Part shown: positions 1 through 6,415 of the stretch, one piece after another
Position numbering within the stretch: position 1 is the stretch's first letter
Layout of the letters: every line of letters starts with the position of its first letter
Assembly (NCBI GenBank): GCA_015064965.1
Contig: SVRG01000010.1
Location: 1-32,416, forward strand
DNA length: 32,416 bases
Direction: 5' to 3'
Source of the DNA: Oscillospiraceae bacterium
Lineage (GTDB): Bacteria; Bacillota; Clostridia; Oscillospirales; CAG-272
Position numbers and translations under genes: made by a program
The notes under the pieces: model-generated
What the model saw: the letters and a program-made list of their open reading frames with translations, nothing else
Told to the model about the DNA's origin: nothing
The model's database searches: none

Positions 1-1
1 T

Positions 2-325
2 GACGAGGCTTCGCAGATTACCGGTTCAATCGGTTTGCTTGCGTCTTCATCGCTCGGCGACTCAAAGTGCGGTCTTTATGAGCCGATTCATGGCAGTGCG
101 CCTGATATCGCAGGGCAGAACAAGGCAAACCCCATTGCAACAATTCTTTCTGCGGCAATGATGCTTCGCTATTCATTCGGTCTTACTGTAGAAGCGGATG
201 CCATCGAAAACGCAGTTAACGCAACTCTTGAGGCAGGCGTTCGCACAGCCGACATCGTAGGCGACAGCGGTGCAACTCCTGTAACCTGTACCGGCATGAC
301 TGCAGAAATCATCAGCAGACTTTGA
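2..325 (+). CDS. leuB: 3-isopropylmalate dehydrogenase, C-terminal part
   Basis: This is the 3' end of leuB; the start lies before the window. The enzyme oxidatively decarboxylates 3-isopropylmalate with NAD+ in cytosolic leucine synthesis. The visible 107 residues contain the family's C-terminal signature: [13 protein letters not shown] followed by the conserved [14 protein letters not shown] stretch, which belongs to the NAD-binding and dimer region of the isocitrate/isopropylmalate dehydrogenase family. The frame is open from base 2 and ends at TGA 323-325. The next gene, ilvE, starts 13 bases downstream, so the two are very likely co-transcribed as part of a branched-chain amino acid operon. 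Family assignment is firm; only the partial length limits it. Confidence 0.95.
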   Translation, partial: DEASQITGSIGLLASSSLGDSKCGLYEPIHGSAPDIAGQNKANPIATILSAAMMLRYSFGLTVEADAIENAVNATLEAGVRTADIVGDSGATPVTCTGMTAEIISRL

Positions 326-338
326 AAGGGTGACAAAA

Positions 339-1400
339 ATGCTCGATATTAAAATCGAAAAAACTACAAATCCGAAAGCAAAACCCGAGGGACCCCTCGG
401 CTTTGGCAAAATCTTTACCGACCATATGTTCATTATGAATTACACCGAGGGCAAGGGTTGGCACGATGCAAGAATCGTTCCTTACGGAAATCTTGAGTTT
501 TCTCCTGCCTCCATGGTGTTCCACTATGGTCAGGAAATGTTTGAGGGACTTAAGGCTTATCGCGGTGACGACGGCAACACATACCTTTTCCGCCCCGATA
601 TGAATGCAAAGCGCACCAACGCTACCAATGACCGTCTCTGCATCCCACATCTTCCTGAGGAGGATTTTGTGCAGGCGGTAAAGGCTATTGTTAAAATGGA
701 TGAGGATTGGGTACCCACCGAAAAGGGAACTTCGCTCTATGTTCGTCCTTTCATCATTGCCACCGATGACTTTTTAGGGGTTGCACCTTCAAAGACATAT
801 TTATTTATCATCATTCTTTCTCCATCCGGTGCGTATTACGCAAGCGGACTTGAGCCTGTTGGTATCTGGATCGAGGATGACTATGTACGTGCGGTTAAAG
901 GCGGCATGGGCTTTGCAAAGACGGGCGGCAACTATGCTGCATCGCTTGCGGCGCAGGTTAAGGCTCACGATGCAGGTTATTCCCAGGTGCTCTGGCTTGA
1001 CGGTGTTGAGAGAAAGTATATAGAAGAAGTTGGCGCAATGAACATCTTTTTCAAGATCGACGGCGAAATCGTAACCCCCATGCTCAACGGCTCGATTCTC
1101 CCCGGAATCACACGCGACTCGGTGCTTCAACTTTGCCGCGACTGGGGATACAGGGTTTCCGAGCGCAAGATTTCTGTTGATGAGCTTCTTGAAGCGCAGA
1201 AGAGCGGCAAACTTGAAGAGGTGTTTGGCACAGGTACAGCGGCAGTAATTTCGCCAGTTGGCAAGCTCCGCTATAAGGATGATGTAATGACCATCGGTGA
1301 CGGCTCCATCGGAGAAGTAAGCCAGCGTCTTTACGATACCGTAACAGGCATTCAGACCGGCAAGCTTGAAGACAAGTTCGGCTGGAGATTTATCATTTAA
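339..1400 (+). CDS. ilvE: branched-chain amino acid aminotransferase
   Basis: This PLP enzyme (fold type IV) moves the amino group between glutamate and the 2-oxo acids of leucine, isoleucine and valine, the last step of their synthesis. The 353 residues are the normal length for the larger BCAT subgroup that includes the mitochondrial enzymes. The motif KTGGNYAASLAAQ places the Schiff-base lysine at K194, and IEEVGAMNIFF is the conserved EVGxMN cofactor segment. ATG 339 is preferred over an in-frame GTG at 330 because the GAAAGGG ribosome site at 324-330 sits 8 bases before it and would overlap the GTG. It follows leuB by 13 bases. Two hairpins follow the stop codon. Confidence 0.95.
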   Translation: MLDIKIEKTTNPKAKPEGPLGFGKIFTDHMFIMNYTEGKGWHDARIVPYGNLEFSPASMVFHYGQEMFEGLKAYRGDDGNTYLFRPDMNAKRTNATNDRLCIPHLPEEDFVQAVKAIVKMDEDWVPTEKGTSLYVRPFIIATDDFLGVAPSKTYLFIIILSPSGAYYASGLEPVGIWIEDDYVRAVKGGMGFAKTGGNYAASLAAQVKAHDAGYSQVLWLDGVERKYIEEVGAMNIFFKIDGEIVTPMLNGSILPGITRDSVLQLCRDWGYRVSERKISVDELLEAQKSGKLEEVFGTGTAAVISPVGKLRYKDDVMTIGDGSIGEVSQRLYDTVTGIQTGKLEDKFGWRFII

Positions 1401-1422
1401 AAATCCAAGGATTTATAAATGG

Positions 1423-1466
1423 AAAGGCTCGTTCACTTGCGTGCGGCTCACCGCCGCCGAGCCTTT
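1423..1466 (+). terminator. hairpin with nested inner stem after ilvE
   Basis: A perfect 9-base inverted repeat (AAAGGCTCG at 1423-1431, CGAGCCTTT at 1458-1466) encloses a second small hairpin, GCGG-CTCA-CCGC at 1443-1454. It lacks a long T run, so it may be a structured processing site or a small repeated palindrome rather than a classical terminator. Confidence 0.5.
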
Positions 1467-1471
1467 TAGGA

Positions 1472-1504
1472 GTAAAAAGGTCGGCGCATGTCCGCCCTTT
1501 TTAC
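1472..1504 (+). terminator. possible terminator or attenuator between ilvE and the ATPase gene
   Basis: The arms GTAAAAAGG (1472-1480) and CCTTTTTAC (1496-1504) are perfectly complementary, and an inner CGG/CCG pair shortens the loop. The downstream arm contains a T5 run. The next start codon is 28 bases beyond, so this could reduce read-through from leuB-ilvE into the next gene. Confidence 0.5.
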
Positions 1505-1531
1505 AGATTTTAATTCAAAAAGGAAAACACT

Positions 1532-2830
1532 ATGTTAAAAGAAGTATCAAAACTGCTTATATACAGTGACCTTGGAGGGGACAGCATACTTGAAAACCTT
1601 GCAAGGATTATCGCATCAAATGATGATAAAGATACAAAAATCAGGGGTATTTACAGAGAGGTCAAGCGCATACTTGACCTTGCTACCTCATACGGTTTTG
1701 ATACAAATCTTTGGCAAAACTATCTCACATTTCTGCTTATCACAAACGAAAACTCCTTTTCGCTCACTTGCGAGCGAAAAGGAGCAAGTGATGGCGGAAG
1801 CGTAAACCTGATTGCAAAGCAGGATTTTCGCATTTTTAAGAATCTTTTTCACTATGACTTTTCCAAAGTGGAAGAAGAACTTGGTATCAATTGCTTTTCA
1901 GTAATCACAAACTACAGTGCTATTGCAAAGCGCGAGCAGATTTACAATAAAACGGTGAGCGCATGGGTGCGTGCGCTCAGCGAAAAAATCGCCGCAGCAA
2001 AAAATGAGGACGAGGTGTTTGACCTTGTAACCGAGCATTATAAAAAGTGCGGCGTGGGAATGCTTGGAATGAACCGTGCTTTCCGTATTGTCGGCAGCGG
2101 CAAGACTTTAGAGTTTTGCCCAATCAACAACGCAAGCAGTGTTCGGCTTTCGGACATTGTCGGATATGAGTCGCAAAAGGCAGAACTTGCCGCAAATACC
2201 GAAGCTTTTGTAAATGGCGGCAAGGGCAATAATGCCTTGCTTTACGGCGATAGCGGTACAGGCAAGTCAACAAGCATCAAGGCGGTGCTTAACGAGTATT
2301 TTGACGCGGGACTTCGCATGATTGAGATATACAAGCATCAGTTCCGCGACCTTGGTGCGGTGATTTCTCTCATCAAAAACCGCAATTACCGCTTTATTAT
2401 CTACATAGATGACCTTTCGTTTGAAGACTATGAAATTGAGTACAAATTTCTCAAAGCGGTTATCGAGGGCGGCGTTGAGGAGCGTCCGGACAACATCCTG
2501 ATCTATGCAACGTCAAACCGCCGACACCTCATTAAAGAAACATGGAATGACCGAAACGATATGGAGTTTAAGGGAGAGATCCATCACTCCGATACCGTTG
2601 AGGAAAAACTTTCGCTTTCAAGCCGTTTCGGCGTGCTTATCAACTACTCTTCGCCTGCTTACGACGAGTATCTTAACATAGTGCGCACACTTGCAAAGCG
2701 TGAAGACTTAGATATAGAAGATGAAGAACTTGTGGCACTTGCCAAACGCTGGGAAATCCGTCACGGAGGAGTCAGCGGACGTGCCGCAAGACAGTTTATA
2801 GATTATCTTACAGGAAAAGGAAACAAGTAA
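1532..2830 (+). CDS. DUF815-family AAA+ ATPase
   Basis: This cytosolic P-loop ATPase belongs to the DUF815 family, whose cellular role is not established. A family-specific N-terminal half of about 200 residues is followed by an AAA-type ATPase core. Walker A is GDSGTGKST with K245, Walker B is FIIYIDDLSFE with D293/D294, and a sensor-1-like segment, IYATSNRRHLI, follows. The C-terminal region holds arginine-rich helices (SGRAARQFIDYL) typical of an AAA lid. ATG 1532 follows an AAGGAAAA ribosome site. The stop abuts the ATG of ilvA with no gap, so the two are probably translated from one message. It is not an obvious partner for amino acid synthesis. A perfect 13-base hairpin lies inside the coding sequence at 1753-1784. 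Confidence 0.88.
   Translation: MLKEVSKLLIYSDLGGDSILENLARIIASNDDKDTKIRGIYREVKRILDLATSYGFDTNLWQNYLTFLLITNENSFSLTCERKGASDGGSVNLIAKQDFRIFKNLFHYDFSKVEEELGINCFSVITNYSAIAKREQIYNKTVSAWVRALSEKIAAAKNEDEVFDLVTEHYKKCGVGMLGMNRAFRIVGSGKTLEFCPINNASSVRLSDIVGYESQKAELAANTEAFVNGGKGNNALLYGDSGTGKSTSIKAVLNEYFDAGLRMIEIYKHQFRDLGAVISLIKNRNYRFIIYIDDLSFEDYEIEYKFLKAVIEGGVEERPDNILIYATSNRRHLIKETWNDRNDMEFKGEIHHSDTVEEKLSLSSRFGVLINYSSPAYDEYLNIVRTLAKREDLDIEDEELVALAKRWEIRHGGVSGRAARQFIDYLTGKGNK
1753..1784. repeat. perfect 13-bp inverted repeat inside the DUF815 gene
   Basis: The arms CTCCTTTTCGCTC (1753-1765) and GAGCGAAAAGGAG (1772-1784) are exact reverse complements around the 6-base loop ACTTGC. The stretch is in frame and encodes SFSLTCERKG, which resembles what I recall as conserved family sequence, so it does not look like an inserted element. 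Confidence 0.85.
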
Positions 2831-4027
2831 ATGGTAACACTTGACAAAGTATATCAGGCAGCGTTTGTACTAAAAGATGCGGCAAGAAAAACCGACCTTA
2901 TCTATTCGCAAAAACTTTCCGGCAAGAGTGAGATTTATCTCAAAACAGAAAATTTGCAGGTGACAGGCTCGTTTAAACTTCGCGGAGCATATTACAAAAT
3001 CAGCAAGCTTACCGAAGAACAGAAAAAGGCCGGCATCATCGCCTGCAGTGCAGGTAACCATGCACAGGGCGTTGCGCTTGCGGCTACGAAAATGGGTGCA
3101 AAGAGTGTAATTTGCATGCCCGACGGCGCACCTATAAGCAAGGTTGAAGCTACAAAGGCTCTTGGTGCTGAAGTAGTGCTTGTTCCCGGTGCGTATGACG
3201 ATGCGTATGCGCATGCATGCAAGCTCCGTGATGAAACCGGCGCAACCATGATTCACCCCTTTGACGATGATGAGGTTATCGCAGGTCAGGGAACCATCGG
3301 ACTTGAAATTATGGAGCAACTCCCGGATGTTGACGCCGTTATCGTGCCGATTGGCGGCGGCGGACTTATTTCAGGTGTTGCGTATGCTGTAAAACAGCTT
3401 AATCCAAATGTCAAGGTTTACGGTGTTCAGGCGGAGAGAGCGGCAAGCATGTTTGGTAGCCGCAAAAAAGGCGAGGCAATTACACTTGACCGCGTTTCTA
3501 CCTTTGCAGACGGTATCGCAGTAAAACATCCCGGTGATATTACTTTTGACATGGTACAAAAGTATGTTGACGATATTGTGACAGTTACCGAGGATGAAAT
3601 TGCAACCGCAATTTTAACTCTTATCGAAAAGCAAAAGCTTATCGCCGAGGGTGCCGGTGCAGTGAGTGTTGCGGCAGCAATGTTCGGAAAACTCCCCATT
3701 GAGGGCAAAAAGGTAGTCTGCGTGGTTTCGGGAGGTAATATCGACGTTAATATTCTGTCGCGAGTTATCACGCGCGGCCTTGTTACCACGGGCAGAAATA
3801 CCACTCTCCAGATTGCGCTTGAAGACAAACCCGGCCAGCTTTTGGGTGTAAGTACAATTATTTCAAAGTGCGGCGGCAATGTTGTCAGCGTTCATCATGA
3901 GCGTTCGGATGCCAACATGGCAGTTGCAAGCTGTTTCTTGCATATCGGTATGGAAACGCGCGACTTTGAGCAGATTGAAGAGATAAAGAGCGAGCTCCGC
4001 AAAGCGGGCTTTCAAATTGTAGAATGA
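2831..4027 (+). CDS. ilvA: threonine ammonia-lyase with ACT domain
   Basis: This PLP enzyme (fold type II) deaminates L-threonine to 2-oxobutanoate plus ammonia, the entry to isoleucine synthesis. It also acts on serine in many family members. The SFKLRGA motif places the cofactor lysine at K49, and the glycine-rich phosphate loop GGGGLISG begins near residue 175. A C-terminal ACT-like regulatory domain spans about residues 325-398 (LQIALEDKPGQLLGV). At 398 residues it is the shorter single-ACT form, so the biosynthetic or catabolic role cannot be decided from length. Its neighbours leuB and ilvE favour biosynthesis. ATG 2831 directly follows the preceding stop, with an AGGAAAAGGAAA ribosome site inside that gene. 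ridA follows 10 bases after the stop. Confidence 0.93.
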   Translation: MVTLDKVYQAAFVLKDAARKTDLIYSQKLSGKSEIYLKTENLQVTGSFKLRGAYYKISKLTEEQKKAGIIACSAGNHAQGVALAATKMGAKSVICMPDGAPISKVEATKALGAEVVLVPGAYDDAYAHACKLRDETGATMIHPFDDDEVIAGQGTIGLEIMEQLPDVDAVIVPIGGGGLISGVAYAVKQLNPNVKVYGVQAERAASMFGSRKKGEAITLDRVSTFADGIAVKHPGDITFDMVQKYVDDIVTVTEDEIATAILTLIEKQKLIAEGAGAVSVAAAMFGKLPIEGKKVVCVVSGGNIDVNILSRVITRGLVTTGRNTTLQIALEDKPGQLLGVSTIISKCGGNVVSVHHERSDANMAVASCFLHIGMETRDFEQIEEIKSELRKAGFQIVE

Positions 4028-4037
4028 GGTGAGTAAA

Positions 4038-4412
4038 ATGATTAAGAGAATTTCCACAGACAAAGCGCCTGCAGCTATCGGTCCTTATTCACAGGCACTT
4101 GATACAGGCAATATGCTTTTTATATCGGGACAGATTCCGATCAACCCTGCAACAGGTACAATGCCCGAAACCGTAGAGGAACAAGCAAAGCAGGTGCTTA
4201 CTAATATCACAAATATCCTCGACAAGGCAGGTCTTACAATGGCAAATGTCGTAAAGACGAGCGTATTTTTAGCCGATCTTAATGATTTTGCCGTAGTAAA
4301 TGAGGTTTATGCATCATTTTTCGCAGAGCCGTATCCTGCACGCAGTTGTGTGCAGGTTGCTGCAATTCCAAAAGGTGCAAAGGTTGAGATTGAAACAATA
4401 GCAGTAAAGTAA
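4038..4412 (+). CDS. ridA: RidA-family 2-iminobutanoate/2-iminopropanoate deaminase
   Basis: RidA hydrolyses the reactive enamine/imine intermediates released by PLP dehydratases such as IlvA to the 2-oxo acid and ammonia, which protects other PLP enzymes. The 124-residue protein has the standard length. It shows the family signature PARSCVQVAAIPKGAKVEIE, with the carboxylate-binding arginine at R102 and the conserved glutamate at E119. ATG 4038 is chosen over an in-frame GTG at 4029 because GAGGTG (4026-4031) sits 6 bases upstream as a ribosome site. It lies 10 bases after ilvA and ahead of a strong terminator, so enzyme and detoxifier are made together. Confidence 0.95.
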   Translation: MIKRISTDKAPAAIGPYSQALDTGNMLFISGQIPINPATGTMPETVEEQAKQVLTNITNILDKAGLTMANVVKTSVFLADLNDFAVVNEVYASFFAEPYPARSCVQVAAIPKGAKVEIETIAVK

Positions 4413-4414
4413 AA

Positions 4415-4440
4415 AAAAGGTTGCCGAAAGGCAACCTTTT
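4415..4440 (+). terminator. terminator after ridA
   Basis: An 11-base perfect stem (AAAAGGTTGCC / GGCAACCTTTT) is closed by a GAAA tetraloop directly after the ridA stop. The T run is short (four T inside the stem), and it closes the leuB-to-ridA transcription unit. Confidence 0.85.
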
Positions 4441-4466
4441 GGTTATTGCAAAGGAGGCGTGAAACG

Positions 4467-5375
4467 GTGGTTTTCCCGAGTTATTACAGCAAATTCAGTT
4501 GCATCGGCGGCAAATGCAAGCACAACTGTTGCATCGGTTGGGAAATTGACATTGACAGCACCACATACAGCTATTATAAAACTGTCGGCGGCGAAATGGG
4601 AAAGCGGCTTGACGAAAGTATTTCTCACGGTGCGGAAAAACACTTTATTTTAGGCGACGGAGAGCGATGCCCATTTTTAAACTCTGATAATCTTTGTGAT
4701 ATAATTATAAATTGCGGCAAAGAGCATCTCTGCGATATATGCGCTGAGCACCCGCGCTTTAAAAATGAGCTGCCGGGCCGCGTTGAAATGGGAATTGGGC
4801 TTGCCTGCGAGGCGGCTGCGCGCATAATTCTCTCAGAAAAGGAGCCGGTGACACTTGTTGGCGCGCCGAAAACTGATGATGGAATAATAATTTTGCGCGA
4901 TAGGATGATAGCAACTTTGCAAAACAGGGTAGAGCCGCTTGATGTACGCATCGAAAAAATGCTTTCGCTTGCCAATTTCAAGTTGCCCGAAAAGAGTCTT
5001 TCTGAGTGGGCAGCAGCGCTTTCATCGCTTGAGCGCCTTGACAAGGAATGGGACGAGTGTTTAGCACTTCTCAAAGGCAAAATAGATTTTGAAGGCTTCA
5101 AAAAGCACATCTGCACTCGCATAACCGAGTATGAGCAGCTTGCAGTATACTTTGTTTATCGCTATGTTGCAAACTCCCCGGATTTTTATGAGGTGGCGGT
5201 CCGCGCCGCATTTTCAGCATTATCTGTGGGGATTATTTACGCACTCGGCGCGGCACAGTTTACAAAAAACGGCGACTTTTCCTTTGATGAGCAAGTGGAG
5301 CTTTGCCGAATGTTTTCAAGCGAAATAGAGTATTCGGAAGAAAACGTATATTCACTTTATGATGAATTGGTATAG
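4467..5375 (+). CDS. FliB-like (lysine-N-methylase family) cysteine-rich protein
   Basis: The protein resembles the family annotated as flagellin lysine-N-methylase (FliB). Its N-terminus has C12-x4-C17-x3-C21-C22 in YYSKFSCIGGKCKHNCCIGW. A second cluster follows at C68, C77, C83, C89 and C92, the last two in the LCDICAEHPRF context. Such cysteines probably bind a metal or Fe-S centre. The C-terminal two thirds is helical without clear motifs. GTG 4467 is chosen because AAGGAGG (4451-4457) lies 9 bases upstream; an in-frame TTG at 4446 precedes that site. At 302 residues it is somewhat shorter than my recollection of FliB. No flagellar gene is in the window, so the substrate need not be flagellin. 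Confidence 0.75.
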   Translation: MVFPSYYSKFSCIGGKCKHNCCIGWEIDIDSTTYSYYKTVGGEMGKRLDESISHGAEKHFILGDGERCPFLNSDNLCDIIINCGKEHLCDICAEHPRFKNELPGRVEMGIGLACEAAARIILSEKEPVTLVGAPKTDDGIIILRDRMIATLQNRVEPLDVRIEKMLSLANFKLPEKSLSEWAAALSSLERLDKEWDECLALLKGKIDFEGFKKHICTRITEYEQLAVYFVYRYVANSPDFYEVAVRAAFSALSVGIIYALGAAQFTKNGDFSFDEQVELCRMFSSEIEYSEENVYSLYDELV

Positions 5376-5406
5376 AAAATCCGTATGCCGGCGGCATACG
5401 GATTTT
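5376..5406. terminator. bidirectional terminator between the FliB-like gene and hprK
   Basis: A 14-base perfect stem (AAAATCCGTATGCC at 5376-5389, GGCATACGGATTTT at 5393-5406) with loop GGC is flanked by A and T runs. It can therefore stop both converging genes. Confidence 0.9.
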
Positions 5407-5407
5407 T

Positions 5408-6355
5408 TTATCTGTTTTTGTCCGATTCGCCCATACCGTATTGGCTCATCAGGCGTTTGTTGAATTCTTCAGCAGTGTTATATCCCATCTTCTTTTGACG
5501 GTTATTCATTGCCGCAATTTCCAAAACGACCGCAAGGTTACGGCCGGGGCGCACAGGGATCGTCAGCGAAGGCACCTCGATGCCTAAGATGTCCATAGTT
5601 TCCGACTCCATACCGAGACGGTCATACATCTTGCCCTGAACCCATGGCTCAAGCGTTACCACAAGGTCAATTTTTTCTGTCAGCTTAACAGCACCCATAC
5701 CAAAAAGTCTGCGCACGTCAACAATTCCGATACCGCGGAGTTCAACATAGTGCCGTATAATTTCAGGTGCACTTCCAACGAGAGCCTTGGCAGAAGTGCG
5801 CTTGATTTCAACGGCATCGTCTGCGATAAGGCGGTGACCTCTTTTTACAAGTTCAATTGCGGTTTCGCTCTTACCAACGCCGCTATCGCCGAGGATAAGA
5901 ACACCTTCACCGTAAACTTCTACAAGTACGCCGTGGCGTGTAAGTCTCGGTGCAAGCTGAACATTGAGGTATGCGATCATTGCTGCCACAAATTCACTTG
6001 TGCGCTCACTGCTGCGAAGCACAGGAACATCGTGGCGCTGCGCGCACTCGATCATATGTGCAGGAATTTCAAGATCCGATGTGACGATTACAGCGGGGAT
6101 ATGCATTGCAAAAATCGCATCAAGAGTTTTGTATTCTTCATCGTCCGCCTTTTCTTCAAGAAACTTCACTTCTGCTCTGCCAAAAATTTGGATACGCTCG
6201 GCATCAAAAAGGTCGAGATAACCGCAAAGCGGAAGTCCGGGACGGTTGATTTCCGGAGTGCTTATCATAAGCTCGGATGCTGCCGAGGGCAGATAAATTG
6301 ACTCAAGTGAAAATTCATTTATAATCTGTTCAAGTGAAATACTGTATTTTTCCAT
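5408..6355 (-). CDS. hprK: HPr kinase/phosphorylase
   Basis: HprK phosphorylates and dephosphorylates Ser46 of HPr and is the sensor of carbon catabolite repression in low-GC Gram-positives. The 315 residues match the usual length. An N-terminal domain (about 1-130) is followed by the catalytic domain with Walker A GDSGVGKSE (K162). The family signature ELRGIGIVDVRRLFG follows, then the VTLEPW segment. ATG at 6355 is preceded by GGAGGT 4 bases upstream on the minus strand. It lies 41 bases after the SLH-protein gene on the same strand. A promoter candidate overlaps that gene's stop codon, and the bidirectional hairpin follows. No other sugar-transport (PTS) gene is visible nearby. Confidence 0.95.
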   Translation of the reverse strand: MEKYSISLEQIINEFSLESIYLPSAASELMISTPEINRPGLPLCGYLDLFDAERIQIFGRAEVKFLEEKADDEEYKTLDAIFAMHIPAVIVTSDLEIPAHMIECAQRHDVPVLRSSERTSEFVAAMIAYLNVQLAPRLTRHGVLVEVYGEGVLILGDSGVGKSETAIELVKRGHRLIADDAVEIKRTSAKALVGSAPEIIRHYVELRGIGIVDVRRLFGMGAVKLTEKIDLVVTLEPWVQGKMYDRLGMESETMDILGIEVPSLTIPVRPGRNLAVVLEIAAMNNRQKKMGYNTAEEFNKRLMSQYGMGESDKNR

Positions 6356-6386
6356 GTTGACCTCCGAAAACTCTTATATATGTATA

Positions 6387-6415
6387 ATATTACCACTTAT
6401 ACAGGGGGTATGCAA
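6387..6415 (-). promoter_or_regulatory. candidate sigma-A promoter for hprK
   Basis: On the minus strand TTGCAT, 17 bases, TAATAT. The -35 box and part of the spacer lie in the last codons of the SLH gene, so hprK can be expressed independently of that gene. Confidence 0.5.

Noticed and set aside
1401..1531. T-box or leucine-type attenuator before the next amino acid gene
   Set aside because: No T-box sequence or leader peptide with runs of leucine, isoleucine or valine codons is visible; only two hairpins are seen.
1753..1784. Inserted palindromic element (Rickettsia-type) in the DUF815 gene
   Set aside because: The encoded residues look like normal family sequence and the protein length is normal, so nothing appears to be inserted.
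5750..6301. Long open frame on the plus strand opposite hprK
   Set aside because: It lies entirely within hprK on the other strand, gives a cysteine/lysine-rich unlikely protein and has no ribosome site.
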